This document shows positions 1-9,428 of a stretch of 46,174 nucleotides of DNA, in pieces. Both the position numbers and the translations under genes were made by a program. Every line of letters begins with the position of its first letter. Position 1 is the stretch's first letter. Source of the stretch: Chryseosolibacter indicum (GTDB lineage Bacteria; Bacteroidota; Bacteroidia; Cytophagales; Cyclobacteriaceae); the NCBI RefSeq assembly GCF_018598585.1, contig NZ_JAHESD010000050.1, forward strand, positions 1-46,174, written 5' to 3'. The notes beneath the pieces are model-generated. The model had not been told where the DNA came from. It saw only the letters and a list, made by a program, of their open reading frames with translations, and did not search any database.

Positions 1-182
1 CAATAGCAGGTGTTAAAGAAGTGATGGAAATTTCATCCAATACCTATCGGATCACGAGCACGGAAGAAAAGGACCTTCGTCCTGAAATTTTCAGGTTCGC
101 TGCCGACAGAAATCTTTCTATGGTAGGGTTGAAACAGGAGAAGAACTCCCTTGAAAGTATTTTTCAAGAGCTGACCAAGTAG
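1..182 (+). CDS. C-terminal fragment of a GldA-like ABC transporter ATPase (5' end outside window)
   Basis: The frame beginning at base 3 is open to a TAG at 180-182 and gives about 59 residues. They contain an arginine/aspartate-rich stretch ending in SLESIFQELTK. This pattern (a short beta-alpha module, then SLE-[ED/SI]-F-x-x-LT at the very end) is how GldA and related ABC-2-type ATPases of Bacteroidota finish. GldA is the ATP-binding subunit of the GldAFG transporter linked to gliding motility. The nucleotide-binding motifs lie outside the window, so the family call rests on the tail alone. Another ABC-2 ATPase (drug or lipid export) is possible. The gene reads toward the convergent serine hydrolase, whose stop lies 18 bases away. 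Confidence 0.6.
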   Translation, partial: IAGVKEVMEISSNTYRITSTEEKDLRPEIFRFAADRNLSMVGLKQEKNSLESIFQELTK

Positions 183-200
183 CTTACTTTTTAGTAACTT

Positions 201-1610
201 CTAATATTCCTGATTTTCTATCGAAGTTTGACTATTCGGAAGTGCATTTATGATTTTTGCAAGAAACTCGTTATCATCAAGATAATTGCCTTGCGAGAGG
301 CTTAGTTTCACCACCACTAATTTTTTTGATGGAAGTATAAAGACGTTTTGTCCTTCAAAACCATCAGCCCAATACAAATCTGTAGGAACGCTTGGGTAAT
401 ATCGTAACTCCGGTTTTCCGGGGGCACCTGCATTTAACCAGAATTGCGCACCATATTGTCCTCTATCAGCACCACGTGCAGGTGTAGTTGTGTATTTTAC
501 CCATCCTTCTGGTAGTATGCGTTCGCCATTCCATACACCATCATTTAAATACAAGAGTCCAAATCTGGCCCAATCTCTCGCCGTTCCAAATGAGTATGAA
601 GAACCAACGAAAGTGCCGGATGCGTCTGGTTCCAGCGTTGTATTAAACATTCCAATCTTATAAAATAACTCCGTGTAGGGAAACTGATAATAGTTCTGAT
701 CACCAATAGCGTCTCTTACAATCCTGGAAATTATATTAGTAGTACCACTTGAGTAATAGAAGACCTTTCCCGGTTCGTTAGCCAATGGTACGTCAGCCGC
801 ATATGTTCCCATTGCCTTCTTCTTAAAAAGCATGTTGGTAGCGCCGCTAGGGCCACTATAATTCTCCTCCCATTTTAATCCGGAGCTGGCATGCATCAGG
901 TCATTTAAAGTAATCCTGTTTCGGTCATCATTCTTCCATTCACCAACAGGGGCAGGTTCATTTACGTCTAGTTTGCCTTGCTTTACAAGAATACCCACAA
1001 GTGCATTGGTTATACTTTTGGTCATTGACCACCCGATCAACTTTGATTCTGTGGTAAAGCCAGGTGCATAGCGCTCTGCAATTATTTTTCCGTTATGTAC
1101 TACAATCACGGCTCTTGTTCGCCGTAGCTTTTTTGGCCCTGGTTCTGCAAAGGCAGTTTCTAATACAGCTTCAAGTGTCTCATGCTTTGTACTTTCATTA
1201 ATTGAATCCATTATTAGATTTCCAGTAGGCCATGCGACAGTATCCTGATTAACACGGGGAGGAGCAGGGATGTTAATCTTTTGATTTCTGAGGTCTTCCT
1301 CGTCCATTTCTGCAATTAAAGTGCATCCTAATCCCTTGCGATAAATGGCTTTTCTCTTCGCAAGGCCGAATACAGTACCAGTTGTTGAAGAGTCATTGAA
1401 GTTAACAGAGAATGAACCAAGGTGAAGCGGGAATTTGCCCAACTCGTTTTTAATAACATCTTCAGCGTTTCGTTGAGCAAGCATTACGCATGAACACATG
1501 TTTTTAGCTCCATAACCGCTTATTATCGGAAATGCTCTCCATACATAAAAGAGAGCATAAGCAATTATAAGTAACAGGGAAATAAGGAGGATACGCTTTA
1601 AGATTTTCAT
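201..1610 (-). CDS. Membrane-anchored serine hydrolase, beta-lactamase class C / penicillin-binding fold
   Basis: The protein has 469 residues from the ATG at 1610; a TTG one codon upstream is less likely. Residues 4-24 form an uncleaved membrane anchor, so the enzyme should face the periplasm. The catalytic S-x-x-K motif is SMTK (Ser195, Lys198), and a later YSSG-type segment fits the Tyr-containing second motif of the beta-lactamase/esterase EstB/PBP4* superfamily. The roughly 160-residue N-terminal region before the motif is longer than in a minimal beta-lactamase and contains a C-x-C pair near residues 39-41. The fold is clear but the substrate is not: it could be an esterase, a D-aminopeptidase or a peptidoglycan-related hydrolase rather than a resistance enzyme. 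It is divergent from the next gene and convergent with the GldA-like tail. Confidence 0.8.
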   Translation of the reverse strand: MKILKRILLISLLLIIAYALFYVWRAFPIISGYGAKNMCSCVMLAQRNAEDVIKNELGKFPLHLGSFSVNFNDSSTTGTVFGLAKRKAIYRKGLGCTLIAEMDEEDLRNQKINIPAPPRVNQDTVAWPTGNLIMDSINESTKHETLEAVLETAFAEPGPKKLRRTRAVIVVHNGKIIAERYAPGFTTESKLIGWSMTKSITNALVGILVKQGKLDVNEPAPVGEWKNDDRNRITLNDLMHASSGLKWEENYSGPSGATNMLFKKKAMGTYAADVPLANEPGKVFYYSSGTTNIISRIVRDAIGDQNYYQFPYTELFYKIGMFNTTLEPDASGTFVGSSYSFGTARDWARFGLLYLNDGVWNGERILPEGWVKYTTTPARGADRGQYGAQFWLNAGAPGKPELRYYPSVPTDLYWADGFEGQNVFILPSKKLVVVKLSLSQGNYLDDNEFLAKIINALPNSQTSIENQEY

Positions 1611-1690
1611 CAATAGAAGTATAGAGTCATTGCTGCTAAATTATTTAAAGATTGTAGGATTTACATTAATCTTGTAAAAATCAAATTGCA

Positions 1691-2488
1691 TTGGCGCGCA
1701 GGTTAACTATTTCAGAACTAAAAGAATTCCTGGATGAGAAAACGGATCAATACAACGTTGAAGGCTTTATAGAGAATGATCCTGTTTCAATTCCTCATGA
1801 GTTTAAGAAGAAACAGGATATCGAAATTGCTGGTTTTTTTGCAGCAGTACTTGCCTGGGGGCAGCGGGTAACAATTATAAGGAAATGCCGTGAGCTTTTA
1901 GAACGGATGGATAACGATCCTTATAAATTCATTCTTAATCACAGAGAGAAAGATTTAAAGCAATTTGAGGATTTTAAACACAGGACTTTTAGCAGTACGG
2001 ATGCTCTATATTTTATTGAAGCCTTAAAATCTATTTACTCACAGTATCCATCGCTCGAAGAGGCTTTCAAGGTACCGCAAGAAGCTGAGAATATTGAAGC
2101 GGGCCTCGTTCAATTCCATCATCTCTTCTTTAGTTTGGAGCACCATCCCCATCGCACCAAGAAGCATTTGCCGACACCCGAAAGGAAGTCGACCTGTAAG
2201 CGACTCAATATGTACCTAAGATGGATGGTTAGAGCTGATAATAAAGGTGTTGACTTTGGAATATGGAAAAAGATCTCTCCATCTCAGCTGATATGCCCAT
2301 GTGACCTTCATGTAGATCGTGTATCCAGAAGACTTAAACTTATTAAAAGAAAGCAAACAGACTGGTTAACAGCAGTTGAGTTAACAAATAACCTGAAGAA
2401 GTTTGATCCGATAGATCCCGTAAAGTATGATTTTGCATTATTTGGTTTAGGTATAGAGGAGGGGTGGTCGAAGTTGAAGTTGGATTAA
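1691..2488 (+). CDS. TIGR02757 (DUF2400) family protein
   Basis: This 265-residue protein is recognisable as the TIGR02757 family, common in Bacteroidota. Visible features are the early IEIAGFFAAVLAWGQR block, the FSSTDALYFIEAL block, and a C-terminal CPCDLHVDRVSRRL segment followed by DPVKYDFALFGLGI. The overall helical pattern resembles HhH-GPD DNA glycosylase-like proteins, but I know of no proven activity for the family. The start is a TTG. No in-frame ATG exists nearby, and the alignment-like beginning (helix EFLDEKTDQYN) supports it; an ATT two codons upstream is the only alternative. The gene stands alone, divergent from the serine hydrolase with an 80-base gap that must hold both promoters. 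Confidence 0.8.
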   Translation: MARRLTISELKEFLDEKTDQYNVEGFIENDPVSIPHEFKKKQDIEIAGFFAAVLAWGQRVTIIRKCRELLERMDNDPYKFILNHREKDLKQFEDFKHRTFSSTDALYFIEALKSIYSQYPSLEEAFKVPQEAENIEAGLVQFHHLFFSLEHHPHRTKKHLPTPERKSTCKRLNMYLRWMVRADNKGVDFGIWKKISPSQLICPCDLHVDRVSRRLKLIKRKQTDWLTAVELTNNLKKFDPIDPVKYDFALFGLGIEEGWSKLKLD

Positions 2489-3016
2489 CAAACATTAAGG
2501 CCATATTAGAAAGACGTGTCGCTGTAAAATGCGCGTTTAATTTTTCTAAGATATTAACGAATAAAGGTTAAGTTTGAAAAGGCTTAATTCTTAGGCATTA
2601 GAACCGGAAGCCGGAAAGGCTTAGATAACCTGCAGGAGAACAATGAGGAGTTTATGAAGGCAAAACAAGGTTTTTAAATAAATTAGATATACCGACTCTT
2701 TAAGATATAAGTTAAGATAAATACAGTGATAGTAAGTAGTTGTACGTTGCCTTAAGTACTTCTACTTATTTAGTAGTTATTAAACTGAAGAAGAGTCCTT
2801 CAAAAAGGGTGATGTCAATTTAAAATCGTTCTAAATTAATAATTTCTCGCTTCTTGTTCGCTTTCTGTAACTACCTTTCGCGGCCGATTTCGCGCCTTGT
2901 GATCGAGCCTTTAAAATATTGATAAAATATTGTGCAGAACCATAAATAAATTTGAAAAAATGAGTTCCGATAGTAGATTTGTGCCACTTGTTTTGGAAAC
3001 GGACACTAACCTAATC
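2489..3016 (+). other. Gene-free leader upstream of the act-cox operon
   Basis: About 530 bases carry no convincing gene. The region is AT-rich, has no tRNA-like fold that I can see and no recognisable riboswitch. Frames reading into actA from TTG 2930 or ATG 2960 lack a plausible signal-peptide start. The stretch probably holds the promoter and regulatory sites of the operon; TAAGTTTG at 2569 and TAAATTTG at 2947 both fit the Bacteroidota -7 consensus TAnnTTTG, but neither has a well-spaced TTG -33 box. Confidence 0.5.
2947..2954 (+). promoter_or_regulatory. Candidate -7 promoter element of the act-cox operon
   Basis: TAAATTTG matches the Bacteroidota sigma-A -7 consensus TAnnTTTG and lies about 60 bases before the chosen actA start at 3017. 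The nearest TTG upstream (2930) is only 14 bases away, short of the usual 17-23, so the -33 half is weak. If used, it would exclude the longer starts at 2930 and 2960. Confidence 0.3.
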
Positions 3017-4267
3017 ATGATAAATAATTACCTTTATTCATCGTACAAGTCCTTCATATTAGTTTTCCTTCTCTCATTATTTAGTTTCACCGCTTTTTCC
3101 CAGGATATTCCATCAGAACCTGCTGCGATTTCAGCTGGAGAACAACTATTTAACGGAAACTGTAAGGCCTGTCACCGTGTAAATCAGAAACTGGTTGGCC
3201 CAGCATTGGCAGGCGTATACGATAGGGCTCCTTCCATTGACTGGATCAAGTCTTTTATAAAGAATTCTTCTGCCGTGATTGCAAGCGGAGATCAGTACGC
3301 TGTGAACTTGTTTAACGAGTACAACAAGACACAGATGACTGCTTTCACAAGCTTTAAGGATCAGGACATCATGAACATCCTGGCCTATATTAAGGCTGAA
3401 GCAGGAAAAGCACAGGCAGGACCAGATGGAGGTGGACAAGACGGAGGCGCGCCAGTACCTCCTCAAGGCGGAGATACTGCACCAAAATATCTTAACATCA
3501 TTCTGATAGGAATGGTGATCATCCTCATTCTGCTCGTTATCATATTAGGCTTCTTGATTTCTGCTATCAAGCGTTTCCTCGATCAAAAAACTTTAACAGA
3601 AGAAGAAAGAGAAGTTGTACATTCTCCTATTACGGCAGGATCAATCACAAGAAGTCCTGGTTTCATCTTCGCTGTTACATTTATTGTTGCGGCACTTGGT
3701 TTCAAGACAGTAATTAATGGTTTATACTCTGTTGGTATTCAACAAGGTTATGCACCAAAACAACCAATTGCATTCTCACACAAAGTACACGCGGGTCAGT
3801 ATGAAATTGACTGTAAATATTGCCACACTGGTGTAATGAAGTGGCAAAGCGCAACAATTCCTTCTGTAAATATTTGTATGAATTGTCATAATCAGATTAA
3901 GTCAGGTACAAATACAGGCGAAGGAGAGATAGCAAAAATTGTAAGAGCCTATAATGAGAATAAACCTATTGAATGGGTTCGCATTCACAATCTGCCTGAT
4001 TTGGCATACTTTAACCACGCGCAGCACGTAAATGTTGGTGGTGTTGAATGCCAGACCTGCCATGGTCCTATTCAGGAAATGGATGTAGTTCGCCAGCATT
4101 CTTTATTAACAATGGGATGGTGTATTGACTGCCATAGAAAAACCGATGTTAATGCAAAAGGTAATGCGTATTACGATAAGCTAGTTGAATTACATAATAA
4201 GACATCTAAGCAACCAATGAAAGTTGAAGACATTGGTGGTCTTGAATGTTCTAAATGTCACTATTAA
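3017..4267 (+). CDS. actA: Alternative Complex III subunit ActA, multihaem cytochrome c
   Basis: Electron-transfer subunit of Alternative Complex III, the quinol:cytochrome c oxidoreductase that replaces bc1 in many Bacteroidota. The start at ATG 3017 gives 416 residues with a clean signal-like helix (residues 13-27) ending in AFSQ. Six CxxCH haem c sites are visible: Cys49 (CKACH), Cys266 (CKYCH), Cys287 (CMNCH), Cys345 (CQTCH), Cys369 (CIDCH) and Cys411 (CSKCH). The first lies in a separate monohaem domain (about 30-130), followed by a Gly/Pro linker, a membrane helix (about 160-183) and the five-haem domain, with a further hydrophobic helix near 217-233. The Rhodothermus ActA is described as pentahaem, so the N-terminal monohaem domain looks like an addition. 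First gene of actABCDEF-coxBA, with 44 bases to actB. Longer upstream starts were rejected because they put 29 polar residues before the signal helix. Confidence 0.93.
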   Translation: MINNYLYSSYKSFILVFLLSLFSFTAFSQDIPSEPAAISAGEQLFNGNCKACHRVNQKLVGPALAGVYDRAPSIDWIKSFIKNSSAVIASGDQYAVNLFNEYNKTQMTAFTSFKDQDIMNILAYIKAEAGKAQAGPDGGGQDGGAPVPPQGGDTAPKYLNIILIGMVIILILLVIILGFLISAIKRFLDQKTLTEEEREVVHSPITAGSITRSPGFIFAVTFIVAALGFKTVINGLYSVGIQQGYAPKQPIAFSHKVHAGQYEIDCKYCHTGVMKWQSATIPSVNICMNCHNQIKSGTNTGEGEIAKIVRAYNENKPIEWVRIHNLPDLAYFNHAQHVNVGGVECQTCHGPIQEMDVVRQHSLLTMGWCIDCHRKTDVNAKGNAYYDKLVELHNKTSKQPMKVEDIGGLECSKCHY

Positions 4268-4311
4268 GAAGAAAAGATTAGTCTAGATCTAGAAGATATA
4301 GTATTAAACAG

Positions 4312-7300
4312 ATGAAAGATTCTAAGAAGGTTTACTGGAAAGGCATCGAGCAACTCAAAAATTCTTCTGAGTTTGTAAAAAATGCTAACGCAGAATTTGC
4401 TCAACCTGGTCCGGAAGAAGATTTAGGTCACTCACGCAGAGATTTCTTAAAGATGATGGGATTTGGTGTTGCTGCAGCTTCATTGGCTGCCTGCGAAGCC
4501 CCTATCAGAAAAGCAATTCCATATGTGCAGAAACCTGTTGATGTAGAGCCAAGTCTTCCAAACTACTACGCGTCTACATATATTAACGGTGGTGATTATT
4601 GCAGCATTGTTGTTAAAACACGCGAAGGTCGTCCTATAAAGATTGATGGTAACGCGTTATCATCAGTAACACAAGGCGGCGTTAATGCACAAGTTGAAGC
4701 TTCAGTTCTTTCATTATACGATAACTCAAGACTTCGCGGGCCAAAGGCAGCAGGTAAGAAGATCGATTGGGCAGATCTAGATAGTCAAGTTATTGCAAAG
4801 CTTAACGAGATTGCCGGAAAGGGTGGTCAGATAAGAATTATCAGTTACAGTATTTTAAGCCCGAGTACAAAAGCTGTAATTGAAAGATTTAAAACAAAAT
4901 ATCCTACTACACAGCACATTCAATACGATCAAACTTCACATTACGGAATTGTAAAAGCTAATGAGGAGTCTATTGGCAGTGCTATTTTCCCTTCTTATGA
5001 TTTCAGCAAGGCAAATACTATAGTAAGTATAGCTGCGGATTTTCTTAACAGCTGGGGATCTACAATAGAGAATACAAAGCAGTATGCTAAGACACGTGAC
5101 GTTTCTGACGATAAGAAAGTAATGTCACGTCACTACCAGTTTGAGTCTATATTGTCAATTACTGGTGCAAATGCTGATTATAGAACACAAATTAAACCTT
5201 CTGAAGAGGGTGCGGTTGCGATACAAATTTATAATACAATCGCTTCCAAAGCAGGACGTCCTACAATTTCAGGAGGTATTGAAAAGCCAAATGTAGCTAA
5301 GGCTGCAGAAGAATTATGGGCTAACCGCGGAAAGGCGTTAGTAGTTGCAGGTTCTAATGATAAGTCAGTACAGACAATCATTAATGCGATCAACGATATG
5401 CTTGGAAGTTATGGAACCACCATTCTTCCTAATATCCCTGTGAACTTTAAACAAGGCAACGATGCTGCAATGGCAGCTTTCGTTTCAGATCTAAAAGCAG
5501 GAAAGATAGAAGGTGTAATCTTCTTAAACAGCAACCCTGTATACGATCATCCAATGGGACAGGAAATTGCCGAAGGATTAAAAACAATTAATCTCTCTAT
5601 AGCAACAGGTTATAAGGAGGAAGAAACTGCTGCGGCAGCTCCTTCGATCTTTATTGCCCCTGATCATCACTACCTGGAATCATGGAATGATGCAGAACCT
5701 AAGAGAGGTTTCTATAGCCTTTCTCAACCTACCATCACACCAATATTTAAGTCACGTGCTGCACAAGAAAGCTTACTTATTTGGGCTGGTGAGACTAACG
5801 CTGATTACTTTGAATTTGTAAAAAATAACTGGAGAAATTGGTTCTATACAAACCAATCAATGGACTTCCAGACCTTCTGGGATAAATGTCTGTACGATGG
5901 TATTTATGAGCAACCAATTCAGGGATCGGGCTCTGTTTCTTTTACAGGAGATGTAAATGCAGCAGCAAGAGCAATAGCAAGCAACTATAAGTCTGAAGGA
6001 TTCGAAGTTGTCTTTTTTGAAAATGGTACAGTTGGAAATGGCTCGCAAGCCAACAACCCACTTTTGCAAGAGCTACCTGATCCTATTACAAAGGCCGTTT
6101 GGGATCACTACGCAACTGTATCTCCTAAAGATGCGAAGGAGATTTCTTTCGATGAGAGCTTTACCAAATTCGCTTCAATAACTATCAACGGTAAAACAGT
6201 TAAAGTGCCAGTACTGGTACAGCCTGGTCAAACACCGGGAACAATTGGATTGCCAGTTGGTTACGGTCGTACAAAAGCAGGTAAAGTTGCTGATGGAATA
6301 GGGGTAAATGCTTATCCATTAGTAGCAATGGTTAACGGATCATTGAGCTACAGTGCAACTAATATTAAGTTCGAGATCACATCTGAAAATTATCAGATTG
6401 CTCAAACTCAAACACATGAGACTCACATGAATCGTCAAACTGTAATACAGGAGACGACGCTTGATAAATATCAGGATGGTAGCTTTAAAGAAGATCACTA
6501 CCAGCCAATGATCAATACATGGAAAGATCCTGATCACAAGATGGATCCGGAGAAGCTTTCATTATGGAAAGGTCACGATTATAAGAAGCATCATTGGGGA
6601 ATGGCAATTGACCTCAACACCTGTACAGGTTGTGGTGCTTGCGTAGTTGCATGTAACGTGGAAAATAACGTGTCTCTTGTTGGCCGTGATGAAGTAATTA
6701 AGAGAAGAGAGATGCACTGGTTACGTATTGACCGCTACTACAGCAGTGATGCGGCACCGGATGATTGGAAAGGACTTGAAGATGCAGCTGAGAATCCTGA
6801 AGTAGTATTCCAGCCGATGCTATGTCAGCATTGCAATAATGCACCATGTGAAACCGTATGTCCTGTTGCTGCAACAACACACAGTACTGAAGGTTTGAAC
6901 CAAATGGCTTATAACCGTTGCATTGGTACTCGTTACTGCGCTAACAACTGTCCTTATAAAGTAAGACGTTTTAACTGGTTTAAATATCACGACAACAAAC
7001 AGTTCCAGGACGTGAATCCGGCGATGAATACCGATCTAGGTAAGATGGTATTAAATCCGGACGTAACAATCCGTTCACGCGGTGTAATGGAAAAATGTAC
7101 ATTTTGTGTACAACGCATCCAGGCTGGTAAATTAAATGCGAAAAAAGAACGCAGAGATGTTAGAGACGGTGAGGTAGTAACTGCTTGTTCTGCTGCCTGC
7201 TCTACTGGTGCGATTGTTTTCGGAGATATGAATGATCCTGAAAGCAAAGTTGCAAAACTGTTAAAGATCAGACCGCTTTATCCTGAGAGACCGCTTATCA

Positions 7301-7413
7301 ACGATAAGGAATCTGATAATCCACGTGCATACAGTGTACTGGAAGAAATTAACACACGTCCTAATATCTGGTACCTCACAAAGGTTAGAAATAAGGATAC
7401 TAATAAAGCTTAA
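4312..7413 (+). CDS. actB: Alternative Complex III subunit ActB, molybdopterin-fold plus iron-sulfur protein
   Basis: Periplasmic iron-sulfur subunit of Alternative Complex III, 1033 residues, the usual length for the fused Bacteroidota form. A twin-arginine motif (SRRDFLK, Arg42-Arg43) is followed by a hydrophobic stretch and a lipobox LAAC (Cys61), so it is probably Tat-exported and lipid-anchored. Residues about 70-730 resemble the molybdopterin oxidoreductase fold, known to be cofactor-free in this complex. The C-terminal part carries ferredoxin-like cysteine clusters: CTGCGACVVAC from Cys771, then CQHCNNAPCETVCP, CIGTRYCANNCP and CTFC with a later CSAAC. In the family these hold three [4Fe-4S] and one [3Fe-4S] centre. 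They form the wire between the ActC quinol site and the haems of ActA and ActE. Confidence 0.95.
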   Translation: MKDSKKVYWKGIEQLKNSSEFVKNANAEFAQPGPEEDLGHSRRDFLKMMGFGVAAASLAACEAPIRKAIPYVQKPVDVEPSLPNYYASTYINGGDYCSIVVKTREGRPIKIDGNALSSVTQGGVNAQVEASVLSLYDNSRLRGPKAAGKKIDWADLDSQVIAKLNEIAGKGGQIRIISYSILSPSTKAVIERFKTKYPTTQHIQYDQTSHYGIVKANEESIGSAIFPSYDFSKANTIVSIAADFLNSWGSTIENTKQYAKTRDVSDDKKVMSRHYQFESILSITGANADYRTQIKPSEEGAVAIQIYNTIASKAGRPTISGGIEKPNVAKAAEELWANRGKALVVAGSNDKSVQTIINAINDMLGSYGTTILPNIPVNFKQGNDAAMAAFVSDLKAGKIEGVIFLNSNPVYDHPMGQEIAEGLKTINLSIATGYKEEETAAAAPSIFIAPDHHYLESWNDAEPKRGFYSLSQPTITPIFKSRAAQESLLIWAGETNADYFEFVKNNWRNWFYTNQSMDFQTFWDKCLYDGIYEQPIQGSGSVSFTGDVNAAARAIASNYKSEGFEVVFFENGTVGNGSQANNPLLQELPDPITKAVWDHYATVSPKDAKEISFDESFTKFASITINGKTVKVPVLVQPGQTPGTIGLPVGYGRTKAGKVADGIGVNAYPLVAMVNGSLSYSATNIKFEITSENYQIAQTQTHETHMNRQTVIQETTLDKYQDGSFKEDHYQPMINTWKDPDHKMDPEKLSLWKGHDYKKHHWGMAIDLNTCTGCGACVVACNVENNVSLVGRDEVIKRREMHWLRIDRYYSSDAAPDDWKGLEDAAENPEVVFQPMLCQHCNNAPCETVCPVAATTHSTEGLNQMAYNRCIGTRYCANNCPYKVRRFNWFKYHDNKQFQDVNPAMNTDLGKMVLNPDVTIRSRGVMEKCTFCVQRIQAGKLNAKKERRDVRDGEVVTACSAACSTGAIVFGDMNDPESKVAKLLKIRPLYPERPLINDKESDNPRAYSVLEEINTRPNIWYLTKVRNKDTNKA

Positions 7414-7454
7414 GAATAAAGAAGAAGTAAATAACGGATAACGTATAAACGACA

Positions 7455-8861
7455 ATGGCAGTAACTTCGGCAGTTCGCGACCCGCTTATCACAGGAGGGA
7501 AAACCGTAGGGGATGTTTCTCATGACATTAGCCGTCATGTGGAAAACAAACCAACACGCTCATGGTATTTAGCCATGGCAATTTCTCTGGTACTTTTTGC
7601 CTATGGTCTTTACTGTGTTTGCACAGTTCTCTGGCAAGGTATCGGGATGTGGGGTCTTAATAAAACAGTAGGTTGGGCGTGGGATATTACAAACTTCGTA
7701 TGGTGGGTTGGTATCGGTCACGCAGGAACATTGATATCTGCAATTCTTTTACTATTCCGTCAGCGTTGGAGAATGTCAATCAACAGAGCCGCAGAGGCAA
7801 TGACGATCTTCGCCGTAATTTGTGCTGCAACGTTCCCTTTGATTCACATGGGGCGTTTGTGGTTAGGATTCTATTGGGCACTTCCACTTCCAAACACATT
7901 CGGTTCGCTTTGGACGAACTTTAACTCTCCTCTACTTTGGGACGTATTCGCGATCTCTACATATTTCACAGTATCATTGGTTTTCTGGTACATCGGTCTT
8001 ATTCCTGATTTCGCAACAATTCGCGACAGGGCAGTAAGGCAAGGAAAGAAAGTTCGTGCAATTGTTTATAACACGCTTAGCTTTGGCTGGCAAGGTGGTG
8101 CAAAAACATGGATGAGATATGAAGCAGTTGCATTGATATTAGCCGGGCTTTCTACACCACTTGTATTGTCTGTGCATACAATCGTATCCATGGACTTTGC
8201 AACATCTGTAATACCAGGATGGCATACTACTATATTTCCTCCGTACTTCGTTGCCGGTGCGATTTTCTCGGGCTTCGCTATGGTGTTAACCCTGCTGTTG
8301 ATTACGCGTGCACTATTTAAACTTGAGGATTATATTACCATCTATCACATTGAACTGATGAACATCATCATTATTGTTACAGGTTCAATTGTGGGGGTTG
8401 CTTACATCACAGAGTTGTTTATTTCGTGGTACTCAGGTGTAGAATATGAAGGTTATGCATTCTACAATCGTGTATCTGGTCCATACGCATGGTCATACTG
8501 GTCTATGATGACTTGTAATGTAATCTCTCCTCAGCTTTTCTGGATTAAGAAGATCAGAACAAGTATTGTAGCAACATTTGTATTGTCAATAATTGTAAAT
8601 ATAGGAATGTGGTTTGAACGCTTCGTAATCATTGTTACTTCATTGCATAGGGATTATGTTCCTTCAAGCTGGACAATGTTTCACCCGACAATGTATGATA
8701 TAGGTGAATACGTATTTACTTTCGGATTGTTCTTCTCAGCATTCTTACTGTTTGCTAAGTTCTTTCCTGTGATTAATATGGCAGAAGTAAAGAGTATTGT
8801 GAAATCAACTTCTGAGGGGACACAAGGCACACCAAGAGAAGTAGATCAAACAAGACATTAA
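7455..8861 (+). CDS. actC: Alternative Complex III subunit ActC, NrfD/PsrC-type membrane subunit
   Basis: Integral membrane subunit of 468 residues with about ten hydrophobic helices, of the NrfD/PsrC (polysulfide reductase membrane) family. Together with ActB it forms the quinol-oxidising module of Alternative Complex III. Recognisable blocks include WWVGIGHAGTLISAILLLFRQ and the ...FPLIHMGRLW segment, which carry conserved histidine and arginine residues near the quinol pocket in the family. The start at ATG 7455 is preceded by an A-rich leader containing AACGGATAACG, an 11-mer also found before actF. The gap from actB is 41 bases and to actD 30 bases, so the genes are surely cotranscribed. 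Confidence 0.95.
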   Translation: MAVTSAVRDPLITGGKTVGDVSHDISRHVENKPTRSWYLAMAISLVLFAYGLYCVCTVLWQGIGMWGLNKTVGWAWDITNFVWWVGIGHAGTLISAILLLFRQRWRMSINRAAEAMTIFAVICAATFPLIHMGRLWLGFYWALPLPNTFGSLWTNFNSPLLWDVFAISTYFTVSLVFWYIGLIPDFATIRDRAVRQGKKVRAIVYNTLSFGWQGGAKTWMRYEAVALILAGLSTPLVLSVHTIVSMDFATSVIPGWHTTIFPPYFVAGAIFSGFAMVLTLLLITRALFKLEDYITIYHIELMNIIIIVTGSIVGVAYITELFISWYSGVEYEGYAFYNRVSGPYAWSYWSMMTCNVISPQLFWIKKIRTSIVATFVLSIIVNIGMWFERFVIIVTSLHRDYVPSSWTMFHPTMYDIGEYVFTFGLFFSAFLLFAKFFPVINMAEVKSIVKSTSEGTQGTPREVDQTRH

Positions 8862-8891
8862 TATTTTCCGATAACTACAGTTATAAGATAA

Positions 8892-9422
8892 ATGGAAGCA
8901 AATAAGAATTATATAGTAGGAGTTTTTGAGGATGAAGATGTGCTGCTTGATGCTGTAACAACAGTAAGAAACTCTGGTGTGAAGATACATGAAGTATATT
9001 CTCCATTTCCTGTACACGGCCTTGAGACGGCTTTGGGGTATAAGAGAAGCAGACTACCAATTGCGGCTTTCTTTTTTGGACTGACAGGTACCACACTCGC
9101 ATTGACGATGCAGATCTGGATGCTTGGGTTCGACTGGCCCATGATTATTGGTGGTAAAAACTTTGTCTCTCTACCTCCTTTTATTCCAGTTACGTTCGAA
9201 TTGACAGTACTTCTTGCGGCATTAGGTATGGTTGCCACTTTCATGATAGTAAGTGACATGAAGCCTTATAAATGGCCTCAGCAGTTTGATGTGAGAAGTA
9301 CAGACGATAAACATGTAATGGCAATTGATCTAGCTACTAATTCAGGGAAGACTACTGACGACCTCAGCAGCTTGCTGAAGAAAGTTGGAGCTTCGGAAGT
9401 TAATCTAAAGAGTTTTGAATAA
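8892..9422 (+). CDS. actD: Alternative Complex III subunit ActD (DUF3341)
   Basis: The 176-residue product has an N-terminal ferredoxin-like soluble part beginning with the conserved YIVGVFEDEDVLLDAV pattern. The segment ending in SPFPVHGLETALG follows, then two membrane helices (about 57-80 and 97-120) and a short cytoplasmic C-terminal domain. This is the DUF3341/ActD architecture. ActD is a structural subunit without cofactors that packs beside ActC and ActF. Spacing is tight: 30 bases from actC and 6 bases to actE. The length is normal for the family and no key region is missing. Confidence 0.93.
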   Translation: MEANKNYIVGVFEDEDVLLDAVTTVRNSGVKIHEVYSPFPVHGLETALGYKRSRLPIAAFFFGLTGTTLALTMQIWMLGFDWPMIIGGKNFVSLPPFIPVTFELTVLLAALGMVATFMIVSDMKPYKWPQQFDVRSTDDKHVMAIDLATNSGKTTDDLSSLLKKVGASEVNLKSFE

Positions 9423-9428
9423 TAAGAT

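Noticed and set aside
2930-3016. Longer actA start at TTG 2930 or ATG 2960
   Set aside because: The added residues are polar and push the signal helix inward; the ATG at 3017 gives a normal signal peptide, and a -7-like site lies at 2947.
3146-3466. Minus-strand frame of 106 codons opposite actA
   Set aside because: It is the reverse of a haem-binding coding region and shows no independent features.
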